Assembly (NCBI GenBank): GCA_902524285.1
Contig: CABZCR010000010.1
Coordinates: 1-32,134, forward strand
Length of the DNA stretch: 32,134 nt
DNA from: an uncultured Pelagibacteraceae bacterium
GTDB taxonomy: Bacteria; Pseudomonadota; Alphaproteobacteria; Pelagibacterales; AG-422-B15
Direction: 5' to 3'
Below are positions 1 through 7,155 of this stretch, piece after piece. The notes below the pieces were generated by a model. The model searched no databases. It worked only from the letters and a program-made list of their open reading frames with translations, and was not told where the DNA came from. Position numbers and translations under genes: made by a program. Every line of letters starts with the position of its first letter. The first letter of the stretch is position 1.

Positions 1-28
1 TGATTTCTCTAAATTTGGATAATTTACA

Positions 29-1060
29 TTGAAAAAGTTATTTACATTATCTGTTGATATGTTGGGTAGTGAAACTAAAACTCATGAAATATTAAAAGGC
101 TTACAACAATCTTTGTTAAGAAATATTAATTTAAAATTTATATTATTTGGAAATAAAAAAATAATTACCAAACAACTATCAAAGTTTAAAAAATTGAATT
201 CAGCAGTAGATATTGTTAATTGTATAGATTTTATTTCAATGAATGATAAGCCGTCAGAAATACTTAAATCTAAAACATCTAGTATGTATCAGGCGATTAA
301 TTCAGTAAATGATAAAATTTCTGATGCTGTACTATCATTTGGTAATACAGGGGCATTAATGTCTCTTGCATTATTAAATATAAAAACATTACCAGAAATA
401 AAGAGACCATCAATTGCTTCCATATGGCCTAACATGAATGGGGAGTCTATTGTTTTAGATCTGGGGGCAAATACAAAACTAAATTCACGTTATTTAATAG
501 ATAATGCAATACTTGGATCGAGTTTAGCTTCAATATTATTAAAAATTGAAAGGCCAAGTATTGGAATACTCAATGTAGGCAGTGAGGATTACAAGGGAAA
601 TGAGGAAATTAAAATAGCCAGTGATAAATTAAAAACATACGGTAAGTCAGGCATAATTGATTTTTTTGGATATGTTGAGGGGAATGATATTTCACTTGGA
701 AAAACAAATGTTGTAGTTACTGATGGCTTTACAGGAAACATAGCTCTCAAGACTGCAGAGGGAACTGCCAAATTATTTCAAGATCATCTCAATCAGGCCT
801 ATAGAAGTTCTATTTTTTCTAAATTGGGTTACTTCTTATCTTCTATACCTCTTAAGTCTGTTAAGGAAAGACTGGATCCAAGGGTACATAATTGTGGAAT
901 ATTGACTGGATTAAATGCTCTCGTGGTTAAATGTCATGGTCAATCAGAATATCGAGGGGTTTCGTATGCTTCAGATATAATATATTCACTCTTATACAAC
1001 TCGGTTAATGAAAAAATTAAGAAATATGTGATAGAAATGCAAGATAAAATCAATATTTAA
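29..1060 (+). CDS. plsX: Phosphate acyltransferase PlsX
   Basis: Probable acyl-ACP:phosphate acyltransferase, which makes acyl-phosphate for the first acylation of glycerol-3-phosphate in phospholipid synthesis. The middle and C-terminal parts carry clear family blocks: SFGNTGALMSLAL (about 103-115), LDLGAN (143-148), GILNVGSEDYKGNEE (about 178-192) and VTDGFTGNIALKTAEG (about 230-245). The usual N-terminal D-A-M-G-G-D block is degenerate here and reads VDMLGSE. The start is TTG at 29: an in-frame stop lies at 20-22, and the first ATG (59) would remove the first beta strand. At 343 residues the length is normal. In many alphaproteobacteria fabH follows plsX; here the next gene is ihfA, 59 bases on. 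Family assignment is firm; the start codon is less so. Confidence 0.9.
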   Translation: MKKLFTLSVDMLGSETKTHEILKGLQQSLLRNINLKFILFGNKKIITKQLSKFKKLNSAVDIVNCIDFISMNDKPSEILKSKTSSMYQAINSVNDKISDAVLSFGNTGALMSLALLNIKTLPEIKRPSIASIWPNMNGESIVLDLGANTKLNSRYLIDNAILGSSLASILLKIERPSIGILNVGSEDYKGNEEIKIASDKLKTYGKSGIIDFFGYVEGNDISLGKTNVVVTDGFTGNIALKTAEGTAKLFQDHLNQAYRSSIFSKLGYFLSSIPLKSVKERLDPRVHNCGILTGLNALVVKCHGQSEYRGVSYASDIIYSLLYNSVNEKIKKYVIEMQDKINI

Positions 1061-1080
1061 TCAAAAAAAAAATTAATCTA

Positions 1081-1108
1081 TTGTTATAAATAATTAATTT
1101 TATATAAT
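1081..1108 (+). promoter_or_regulatory. Candidate promoter for the ihfA gene
   Basis: TTGTTA at 1081-1086 and TATAAT at 1103-1108 are separated by 16 bases, a reasonable sigma-70-like arrangement. The -10 box ends only 11 bases before the ihfA start codon, so the transcript would have a leader of about 4-6 bases and no ribosome binding site is visible. The region is extremely AT-rich, so a chance match is possible. Confidence 0.4.
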
Positions 1109-1119
1109 TTTTTTATATT

Positions 1120-1434
1120 ATGGAAAAGACAACTACTCGATCTACATTAAGTGAAGCTGTATTCAAAAATGTTGGTTTATCAAGAAATGAATCAGCCACT
1201 CTAGTTGACTCAGTTTTTGGCGAAATCCTAAAAAGCTTAATACAGGGAAGTGATGTAAAAATTTCGTCCTTTGGTACATTTGTAGTTAGACAAAAAAAAG
1301 AGAGAATAGGCAGAAATCCCAAAACTGGCCAGGAAGTTCCGATTACTGCTCGAAGCGTTGTAACATTTCGTGCGTCTAACGTCTTAAAATCAAAAGTAAA
1401 TACAAAAAATAAATCTAATTTAGAGGACTTGTAG
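1120..1434 (+). CDS. ihfA: Integration host factor alpha-type DNA-binding protein
   Basis: Small HU/IHF-family DNA-bending protein of 104 residues. The first part forms the helical dimerisation region ([15 protein letters not shown]). The signature of the DNA-wrapping arms is present: [22 protein letters not shown] (written here only as a span, about residues 46-67), followed by the PKTGQE loop with the intercalating proline and [11 protein letters not shown] at the C-terminal side. Position directly before the MerR-type regulator matches the alphaproteobacterial ihfA-merR order and favours IHF alpha over HU. IHF normally works as an alpha/beta heterodimer; the beta gene is not in this window. 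A candidate promoter immediately upstream would give an almost leaderless mRNA. Confidence 0.9.
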   Translation: MEKTTTRSTLSEAVFKNVGLSRNESATLVDSVFGEILKSLIQGSDVKISSFGTFVVRQKKERIGRNPKTGQEVPITARSVVTFRASNVLKSKVNTKNKSNLEDL

Positions 1435-1438
1435 CTTC

Positions 1439-1867
1439 ATGAATGCAAAATCTCCTGAAGCATTTAGAACAATTAGTGAGGTATCAAAAGATTTATCTTT
1501 GCCTCAACACGTTCTGAGGTTCTGGGAAACAAAATTTATTCAAATAAAGCCAATTAAGAGAGGGGGCGGTAGAAGATATTATAGGCCTGAAGATGTTAAA
1601 CTTTTGAAGGGTATTAAGAACTTATTGTATAATGATGGATATACAATAAGGGGTGTACAGAAAGTCATTAAGGAAAATGGAACAAAGCAGTTATTAGAAT
1701 TAAATATTAAGAATAAGTTCTTTACAGAAAGTAAAAAAAATAATAATGATCCACTTGATCATAGTAAAATAATACATCATTCGCTTAATGAAACTAAAAG
1801 AAAGAAGCTCATGAATGTATTGGATGACCTGGTTCAACTAAAAAATAAACTTGATACAGAAAAGTAA
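1439..1867 (+). CDS. MerR-family transcriptional regulator
   Basis: Protein of 142 residues with an N-terminal MerR winged-helix domain (about 8-75). Visible segments are [37 protein letters not shown] and [17 protein letters not shown]. These match the conserved regulator found directly downstream of ihfA in alphaproteobacteria. The C-terminal half is lysine-rich and probably coiled coil, consistent with dimerisation. There are no clustered cysteines as in metal-sensing MerR proteins, so no effector can be inferred. The gene starts 4 bases after ihfA and its stop overlaps the rpmG start by one base (TAATG), so the three genes are probably one transcript. The biological role of this regulator group is not known to me. 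Confidence 0.85.
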   Translation: MNAKSPEAFRTISEVSKDLSLPQHVLRFWETKFIQIKPIKRGGGRRYYRPEDVKLLKGIKNLLYNDGYTIRGVQKVIKENGTKQLLELNIKNKFFTESKKNNNDPLDHSKIIHHSLNETKRKKLMNVLDDLVQLKNKLDTEK

Positions 1868-2058
1868 TGGCAAAAAAATCAACAGTTAAAGTACGTCTTG
1901 TTCCTGAGGAAAAAAATGATAGTAAATTTTATTATTATGCCAAAAAACCAACTTCTGGATTAAAGGCTAAAGACAAACTAAGGATGAAAAAATACAATCC
2001 TGCTACCAAGAAACATGAATGGTTTGTAGAAAAAAAACTTCCACCTCATAGTAAATAG
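1867..2058 (+). CDS. rpmG: 50S ribosomal protein L33
   Basis: Basic 63-residue protein beginning [12 protein letters not shown], the typical L33 N-terminus, followed by FYYYAKKP and the conserved C-terminal part MKKYNPATKKHEWF. It is slightly longer than the usual 50-55 residues, with a small insertion (EEKNDSK, about 14-20) and a KLPPHSK tail. No zinc-binding CxxC pairs are present, so it is the C-minus form. Its start overlaps the stop of the MerR-type gene, so translation may be coupled. It ends directly against the stop codon of the convergent chorismate-mutase-like gene, with no spacer for a terminator. Confidence 0.88.
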   Translation: MAKKSTVKVRLVPEEKNDSKFYYYAKKPTSGLKAKDKLRMKKYNPATKKHEWFVEKKLPPHSK

Positions 2059-2352
2059 TTATTTTTTAAAATTTTTTTTCTCAAAATCAATAAAGTTTTT
2101 AATTATTGATATCCAAATATCACTTATTAATTTTGGATTTGCACCGAGTTTTTTTGACTGATTTTCAACTTTCTTTTTAATTTGATTTATTCTTTTTGTA
2201 TCAACAATCTCTGATTTTCTTGTTTTCAAGCTAAGCGCCTTATTTACCAATTGCGACCTTTTAACCATTAACGGCAAAATCTGAGAGTCGATTTTATCTA
2301 TCTTTTTTCTTACCTCTTTCATCTGGGAAGAGTTATTTTTCTTTCTTATCAT
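2059..2352 (-). CDS. Chorismate mutase type II (AroQ-like) protein
   Basis: Protein of 97 residues made of three predicted helices. MKEVRKKIDKIDSQIL (about 11-26) followed by KRSQLV and a conserved lysine region (SLKTRK) is the AroQ chorismate mutase signature; the enzyme converts chorismate to prephenate for Phe/Tyr synthesis. In well-studied AroQ enzymes the second helix ends with D-x-x-R-E; here it reads DTKRINQI, so the arginine is kept but the acidic partner is not. Activity is therefore likely but not certain. The start overlaps the stop of the upstream DUF2842 gene by 4 bases (ATGA), indicating one small operon. Confidence 0.75.
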   Translation of the reverse strand: MIRKKNNSSQMKEVRKKIDKIDSQILPLMVKRSQLVNKALSLKTRKSEIVDTKRINQIKKKVENQSKKLGANPKLISDIWISIIKNFIDFEKKNFKK

Positions 2353-2543
2353 CTTTTTTTAAACGGCCTTAAAATATACATTGAGGGGAAAACCCAGAGA
2401 ATACCTAATACAAAGTAAACAATAAATTCTAATAGCCAATGATTAAAGTTGATTTTAATTAAAAAAGCCATAACTAATAAACAATATAAAAACATCATTA
2501 GTATAAAAAGAATAATACTCAGTAACTTTTTTGTTTTTAGCAT
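2349..2543 (-). CDS. DUF2842 small membrane protein
   Basis: Protein of 64 residues with two predicted membrane helices (about 7-28 and 36-55) and a basic tail (RPFKKR). The second helix with GILWVFPSMYILRPF matches the alphaproteobacterial DUF2842 family, which has a conserved G-x-x-W-x-x-P motif. Function unknown. It heads a two-gene unit with the chorismate-mutase-like gene, which overlaps it by 4 bases. Only 24 bases separate its start from the divergent ctaA start, so promoters for the two directions must overlap or lie inside the genes. Confidence 0.65.
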   Translation of the reverse strand: MLKTKKLLSIILFILMMFLYCLLVMAFLIKINFNHWLLEFIVYFVLGILWVFPSMYILRPFKKR

Positions 2544-2567
2544 ACTAAATATTTAATAATTAAAACT

Positions 2568-3620
2568 ATGAAAATCAATATATTTTCAATTTGGCTATTA
2601 TCTCTCACAATCGCTGTCTGCGCGATTATAATTATTGGTGGTTACACAAGAATATCAGACTCAGGCCTATCAATTACAGAGTGGTTACCAGTTACAGGTA
2701 TTATGTATCCGCTAAGCAATTACCAATGGCAGGTAGAATTCGGCAAATATCAGCAAATTGATGAATTCATGCTCGTTAATAGCGCAATGACACTTAATGA
2801 ATTTAAAATAATATATTTCTGGGAATGGTTTCATAGATTTTTTGCTAGATTAATTGGTGCACTTTATCTTATTCCCCTAGTTTATATGCTAATAAAAAAG
2901 AAAATTCATAAGAAATACCTATTTAGAATATTCTTAATTGGATTTCTTTTAGGTATACAAGCTTTTATTGGTTGGTACATGGTAAAAAGCGGCTTGGTCG
3001 GGAGAATTGATGTTAGTCAGTATCGCCTAGCCATGCATCTCACTATGGCATTTGTTATTTTAGGTATTACTTTTCAAACTTTTTTATTATCCAATATTAA
3101 ATATATCGATAATAAAAGATTTTATAATAAATTAGGTAATGAATTCTTATTCTTATTATTATTTTTGTTTATTTTCTTACAAATTGCCTATGGGGCTTTT
3201 GTTTCAGGAACTCACTCTGGATTATTATTTAATACCTGGCCAATGTATAACGGTAGTATTTTTCCTTATATCGAAAACAAAGTTTTAAGTGGTTTTATAA
3301 ATTTTTTTGAAACAGGAGAATATATAATTTTTGTCCATCGAACATTTGCATTATTAGTTCTCTTATTAGTTATACACATAAATTATATTTTATATAAAAA
3401 AAATAGAGAAATTATTAAAAGTTATTTATTAATTATATTTAATTTAAGTTTCTTATTACAGATTTTACTTGGTGTCTTAATGACTTTTCAAAATATTCCG
3501 TGGCATTTAGCGCTAGCTCATCAGGGTAATGCAATCATTTTATTTTTGATTTCATTATCAATGTGGGTATTAAGCAAAAAGTCTCTTCAAAAAACTTTTA
3601 GTGAAGAGACTTTAAGTTAG
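2568..3620 (+). CDS. ctaA: Heme A synthase (CtaA/COX15)
   Basis: Integral membrane enzyme that oxidises the C8 methyl of heme O to give heme A for aa3-type cytochrome c oxidase. The 350-residue protein shows the COX15 blocks GGYTRISDSGLSITEW (24-39), EWFHR (86-90) and QYRLAMH (151-157), then FVHRTFALL (256-264) and LALAHQG (314-320). The four histidines H89, H157, H257 and H318 fit the expected heme ligands. About eight membrane helices are visible. It starts with ATG 24 bases from a divergent gene. The last codons contain a perfect 11-bp inverted repeat that appears to serve as terminator for the convergent metY gene; ctaA and metY stops are one base apart. Confidence 0.93.
   Translation: MKINIFSIWLLSLTIAVCAIIIIGGYTRISDSGLSITEWLPVTGIMYPLSNYQWQVEFGKYQQIDEFMLVNSAMTLNEFKIIYFWEWFHRFFARLIGALYLIPLVYMLIKKKIHKKYLFRIFLIGFLLGIQAFIGWYMVKSGLVGRIDVSQYRLAMHLTMAFVILGITFQTFLLSNIKYIDNKRFYNKLGNEFLFLLLFLFIFLQIAYGAFVSGTHSGLLFNTWPMYNGSIFPYIENKVLSGFINFFETGEYIIFVHRTFALLVLLLVIHINYILYKKNREIIKSYLLIIFNLSFLLQILLGVLMTFQNIPWHLALAHQGNAIILFLISLSMWVLSKKSLQKTFSEETLS
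3578..3613 (-). terminator. Rho-independent terminator of metY inside the ctaA 3' end
   Basis: Perfect 11-bp inverted repeat: AAAGTCTCTTC at 3578-3588 and GAAGAGACTTT at 3603-3613, with a 14-base loop. Read on the minus strand, the stem is followed by a short T run (GACTTTTTGC), as expected for termination of the metY transcript just after its stop at 3622. Read on the plus strand no T run follows. The whole element lies in the last codons of ctaA. Confidence 0.6.
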
Positions 3621-3621
3621 A

Positions 3622-4935
3622 TTATGCTGCGTCTAAAGCATTTTTAAGATCTTCAATAATGTCATCGATATGTTCTATGCCTATTGATAGTCTTACATAG
3701 CTAGGATTCACACCTGCTGACTCCATATCCTCGTCAGATAGTTGAGAGTGAGTTGTTGAAGCTGGGTGTATAGCAAGGCTTCGTGCATCTCCAATATTAG
3801 CAACATGGTAGAACATATTAAGATTATTAATAAATTTTTCTCCACTTGCTTTACCACCTTTAAGTTCAATTCCACAGAGCGCACCATGTCCCCCTTTTAA
3901 GTATTTGTTGGCTCTTTCTCCTGCTTCCCCTTCATCAAGACCAGCATATATAACTCTTGAAACCTTATTATGATTTGAGAGATATTCAGCAACTTTAGCA
4001 GCGTTAGAACAATGTTTTTCCATTCTTAGCGATACAGTCTCTAAACCTTGAATTATTTGAAAAGCACTTTGTGGTGGCAATGCGGGACCAAGGTCTCTTA
4101 ATCCTACAAACCTAGCTCTCACAATATAAGCGATTGGACCAACTGCTTTGGCAAACTCTGTCCACACCATCCCGTGATAACTAGGATCAGGATTATTAAG
4201 CATTGGTTGTCTTTTAGGGTCTTTTGCCCAATCAAACTTTCCACTATCAACAATTATTCCACCTATAGTTGTACCATGTCCTCCTATGAACTTTGTAAGG
4301 GAATGAACAACGATGGTTGCACCATGCTCAATTGGTTTACAAATTACGGGTGCAGCGGTATTGTCTACAATTAGAGGAATATTATATTCATCACCAATAT
4401 CAGCAACTTCTCTAATTGGAAAGACTTTAAGTTTTGGATTTGGTAAAGTTTCAGCATAATAAGCACGAGTGTTATCATCCGTCATTTTTCTAAAACTTTC
4501 AGGATCTGTTGGGTCTGCAAATCTCACCTCGATGCCTAAATCTTTCATAGTATTTGCAAATAGGTTCCATGTGCCACCATATAAATCTGTCGAGCTCACA
4601 ATATTATCACCGGCTTTTACTAAGTTTTGAATACTCAACATTGAAGCTGATTGGCCTGAACTTACACATAACGCACCCACGCCACCTTCCATTGCTGCGA
4701 CTCTTTTTTCAAGAACATCAACTGTAGGGTTCATTATTCTTGTGTAAATATTACCAAAATCTTTAGCTCCAAATAAGTTAGCTGCATGTTCAGTGTTATG
4801 AAACTGATATGAAGTTGTTTGATAAATTGGAACAGCTACTGATGTTGTAGAAGGGTCACTTCTGTAATCACCTCCATGTAATGCAATTGTTTCAGGGTTT
4901 ACAGAATCTGCAGGATTAAATTTATTTTTTGCCAT
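3622..4935 (-). CDS. metY: O-acetylhomoserine sulfhydrylase (MetY)
   Basis: PLP enzyme of the Cys/Met metabolism family that makes homocysteine from O-acetylhomoserine and sulfide. Visible family features are PETIALHGG at the start, YTRIMNPTVDVLEKR (cofactor phosphate and substrate region), SSGQSASMLSIQ, IVDNTAAP with the PLP-ring aspartate, and the Schiff-base lysine in SLTKFIGGHG (K215 from the chosen start). The length is 437 residues. An open frame continues to a TTG at 4980, but ATG at 4935 is preferred: it has a ribosome site (AGAGG, 8 bases upstream), begins where homologues begin, and the TTG lies in the U tract of a terminator. Upstream is a probable SAM riboswitch, which fits feedback control of methionine synthesis. 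Confidence 0.93.
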   Translation of the reverse strand: MAKNKFNPADSVNPETIALHGGDYRSDPSTTSVAVPIYQTTSYQFHNTEHAANLFGAKDFGNIYTRIMNPTVDVLEKRVAAMEGGVGALCVSSGQSASMLSIQNLVKAGDNIVSSTDLYGGTWNLFANTMKDLGIEVRFADPTDPESFRKMTDDNTRAYYAETLPNPKLKVFPIREVADIGDEYNIPLIVDNTAAPVICKPIEHGATIVVHSLTKFIGGHGTTIGGIIVDSGKFDWAKDPKRQPMLNNPDPSYHGMVWTEFAKAVGPIAYIVRARFVGLRDLGPALPPQSAFQIIQGLETVSLRMEKHCSNAAKVAEYLSNHNKVSRVIYAGLDEGEAGERANKYLKGGHGALCGIELKGGKASGEKFINNLNMFYHVANIGDARSLAIHPASTTHSQLSDEDMESAGVNPSYVRLSIGIEHIDDIIEDLKNALDAA

Positions 4936-4978
4936 TTTTTTACCTCTATTTATATTTTCTTCAAGTTTCACAGCAAAC

Positions 4979-5008
4979 AAAAAAACCGCATCATAATACC
5001 ATGTGCGG
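4979..5008 (-). terminator. Riboswitch-controlled terminator upstream of metY
   Basis: On the minus strand CCGCA (5008-5004) pairs with TGCGG (4990-4986), the stem extended by CAT/ATG pairs around a short bulge, and is followed by seven T residues (4985-4979). CCGCA can instead pair with an identical TGCGG upstream at 5035-5031, which lies in the putative aptamer. This is the usual layout of a ligand-controlled transcription attenuator in the metY leader. Confidence 0.7.
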
Positions 5009-5013
5009 CTGAT

Positions 5014-5055
5014 GGCTTAGCTGTATAAGTCCGCAAGCTGTATTAAACTCGACAA
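5014..5055 (-). promoter_or_regulatory. Putative SAM-responsive riboswitch aptamer (SAM-II/SAM-V-like)
   Basis: On the minus strand the leader contains the loop segment GAGTTTAATACAGCTTGC, then GGAC, then TTATACAGCTAAGCC. These resemble, from memory, the conserved SAM-II core in which a U-rich loop ending in CUUGC is followed by the closing strand and a GCUAA segment that folds back as a pseudoknot. Outer pairing GTC/GAC is short; AGCTT with AAGC could form the pseudoknot. The genomic place is right, 5' of metY and followed by a terminator. SAM-V, described from marine SAR11, shares this core, so I do not choose between the classes. A covariance-model search would settle it. Confidence 0.55.
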
Positions 5056-5158
5056 TATATTCAATAACACTCTAAGAGTTATGTAAAGCGTAATAATTTT
5101 AATAAGTATTATAATACCAGTATTTAAATATATGAATTTATTATACAAATATATGTTG

Positions 5159-5187
5159 TTGACATATTTTACTGTATTCTCTAATAA
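5159..5187 (+). promoter_or_regulatory. Strong sigma-70-type promoter of rplM-rpsI
   Basis: Perfect TTGACA at 5159-5164, 17-base spacer, and TAATAA at 5182-5187. Expected initiation 6-8 bases downstream falls at 5193-5195, on or beside the A of the rplM ATG (5195). The mRNA would then be leaderless or nearly so; no Shine-Dalgarno sequence is seen upstream of this ATG. Confidence 0.6.
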
Positions 5188-5194
5188 CAATACC

Positions 5195-5659
5195 ATGACA
5201 ACATCTAAGATACTAAAGCAAACTGCGTCTCTAAGAAAAGAGGACATAAAGAAAGACTGGCTATTGATCGATGCAAAAGACATAGTCTTAGGCAGACTAG
5301 CAACAAATGTCTCAAATATTTTGAGAGGTAAGCATAAGCCAACATACACTCCACACGTGGATTGTGGAGATAATGTAGTTATAATTAACGCCGAAAAAAT
5401 TAAGCTTACGGGCAAAAAACTTGATGACAAAACTTATTATAGACACACTGGATATCCTGGAGGAATTAAGAGCATCAATGCTAGAAAGATATTGGAGGGA
5501 AAATTTCCAGACCGGCTTGTCAGATTAGCTGTTAGGAGAATGATTCCTAAAGGGCCACTAGGACGAAAGCAGCTATCTAATATGAAAGTATATGTAGGAG
5601 ATAAGCATCCACACGAGGCTCAAAATCCTAAAACATATAACATACAGGATGTAGTTTAA
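5195..5659 (+). CDS. rplM: 50S ribosomal protein L13
   Basis: Protein of 154 residues with the L13 blocks [54 protein letters not shown] and [14 protein letters not shown]. The open frame extends upstream to an ATG at 5132, but the extra residues are hydrophobic, have no counterpart in L13, and would overlap the promoter. ATG at 5195 matches the family's usual start. rpsI follows with no gap (stop ends at 5659, ATG at 5660), the standard L13-S9 operon. The promoter position suggests translation from a very short or absent 5' leader, which would be unusual for a highly expressed ribosomal gene. Confidence 0.93.
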   Translation: MTTSKILKQTASLRKEDIKKDWLLIDAKDIVLGRLATNVSNILRGKHKPTYTPHVDCGDNVVIINAEKIKLTGKKLDDKTYYRHTGYPGGIKSINARKILEGKFPDRLVRLAVRRMIPKGPLGRKQLSNMKVYVGDKHPHEAQNPKTYNIQDVV

Positions 5660-6106
5660 ATGAACGAAACTATGAATAACAATACAGAAGAGAACTTAGT
5701 TAAACCTGTATTAGATAATCTAGGCAGATCTTATGCAACAGGCAAAAGAAAAAATGCTGTAGCAAGAGTATGGATAAAAGATGGATCTGGAAAAATTGTA
5801 ATAAACGGTAAGGATGTAGACAAATACTTTTTAAGACCTGTTTTAAACATGTTAGTTAATCAGCCTCTTGAACTTACGAACAAAAAAATGAATGTTGACA
5901 CAACAGTTACAGTTAGCGGTGGTGGAATGTCTGGTCAGGCTGGTGCTGTCAGACATGGAATTTCAAAAGCTCTAACTTTGCTAGATCCAAACTTAAGACC
6001 AATCCTTAAAACTGAAGGTTTACTTACGAGAGACTCTCGAATTGTTGAAAGAAAAAAATATGGTAGACGTAAAGCGCGTAGACGTTTCCAATTCTCAAAA
6101 AGATAA
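5660..6106 (+). CDS. rpsI: 30S ribosomal protein S9
   Basis: Protein of 148 residues. The S9 core begins at [16 protein letters not shown] (about 24-39), continues with [37 protein letters not shown] and [15 protein letters not shown], and ends in the arginine/lysine-rich tail that reaches the ribosomal P site. About 20 acidic or neutral residues precede the core, an N-terminal extension common in alphaproteobacterial S9. It is joined directly to rplM and is presumably translated from the same mRNA. About 40 bases separate it from argC; an AT-rich stretch without a convincing terminator lies there. Confidence 0.95.
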   Translation: MNETMNNNTEENLVKPVLDNLGRSYATGKRKNAVARVWIKDGSGKIVINGKDVDKYFLRPVLNMLVNQPLELTNKKMNVDTTVTVSGGGMSGQAGAVRHGISKALTLLDPNLRPILKTEGLLTRDSRIVERKKYGRRKARRRFQFSKR

Positions 6107-6144
6107 TTTTTTTCAAACTTCTATTTTAAAATTAAAAATTAATT

Positions 6145-7155
6145 ATGAAAAACGTAGCTATATTAGGTGCTAGTGGTTTTGTAGGACAAGAAATAATAAA
6201 AATTTGCCTCAACCACCCCCATGTTAAGATTGTTGCTTTATCTGCAAACAAGTCTGCAGGCGAGACAGTTCAAATCCATGACTCTGTTGGTATACAAGCA
6301 CCACTCAAATATAAAAGCTATGAAGACATAAATCTTAGTAGCATTGATTATGTATTTAATTGCTTGCCAAATGAAAATCTTCACAAAAAAAGCGATCTAT
6401 TGAAATCAGATGTCAGTATAATTGACCTTTCAGTTGATTTTAGACTTGATGATAAAAATGATTATGAGAACTGGTATGGCTTTAAACACGGCAACTTTGA
6501 GGTTAACGATGAATTCCAATATGGGTTAACAGAGTTTAATAGAAATAAAATAAAAAAATGTAAGCATATTGCAAACCCTGGCTGCTATGCAACTAGCATC
6601 TTAATTCCACTAATTGAACTGATAAAACAAAATGCAATTAAAACCGACGATATTGTTATTGACTCAAAATCAGGTTACTCAGGTGCAGGTAAAACAAAGG
6701 GAAAAAAAGAGTTAATTAAGGAAGTAAATGAAAATATCAGAACCTATGGTATTGGTGATCACAAACACATAGCTGAAATAAACCAAGAACTAAGTAAAAT
6801 CAAAAATATTCAAACTGAAGTTTTCTTTGCGGCTAATATATTACCTGTTGAAAGAGGTATTTTGAGCAACATATATATTGACACAAATGAGGTATCTCAA
6901 AATGATATTTACGATATATTACAAAAAAGATTTAATGATGAGCATTTTATACAATTGCTACCAATGAATGAAATTCCTTCCTCAAGGAAAGTAGTTGGTA
7001 CCAATAACTTAGTCATAGGATTAAAAAAGGGATATAAAGAAAATAAATTATGTATTGTTAGTGTTTTAGACAATTTGGTAAAAGGTGCTGCAGGACAAGC
7101 AGTTCAAAATTTTAATCTTATGAATAATTATGATGAGAGGTTAGGACTAGAATGA
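6145..7155 (+). CDS. argC: N-acetyl-gamma-glutamyl-phosphate reductase
   Basis: NADPH-dependent enzyme of arginine biosynthesis, reducing N-acetylglutamyl-5-phosphate to the semialdehyde. The Rossmann motif GASGFVG is at 8-14. The catalytic cysteine is C157 in NPGCYATS, followed by SKSGYSGAGK and the H-K-H-I-A-E-I segment containing the active-site histidine. The 336-residue length fits the common type 1 ArgC. In many alphaproteobacteria argC lies directly after rpsI, and that order holds here. The stop overlaps the start of the small lipoprotein gene by 4 bases (ATGA), beginning a run of overlapping genes to glpX. Confidence 0.93.
   Translation: MKNVAILGASGFVGQEIIKICLNHPHVKIVALSANKSAGETVQIHDSVGIQAPLKYKSYEDINLSSIDYVFNCLPNENLHKKSDLLKSDVSIIDLSVDFRLDDKNDYENWYGFKHGNFEVNDEFQYGLTEFNRNKIKKCKHIANPGCYATSILIPLIELIKQNAIKTDDIVIDSKSGYSGAGKTKGKKELIKEVNENIRTYGIGDHKHIAEINQELSKIKNIQTEVFFAANILPVERGILSNIYIDTNEVSQNDIYDILQKRFNDEHFIQLLPMNEIPSSRKVVGTNNLVIGLKKGYKENKLCIVSVLDNLVKGAAGQAVQNFNLMNNYDERLGLE

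Noticed and set aside
4936-4980. N-terminal extension of metY to a TTG at 4980
   Set aside because: The TTG lies in the T run of a terminator, the residues have no counterpart in MetY, and ATG 4935 has a good ribosome site.
5132-5194. N-terminal extension of rplM
   Set aside because: Overlaps the promoter boxes and adds a hydrophobic stretch absent from L13 proteins.
5017-5430. 137-codon minus-strand open frame over the rplM promoter and coding region
   Set aside because: Antisense to a certain ribosomal protein gene and across the metY leader; no recognisable protein or ribosome site.
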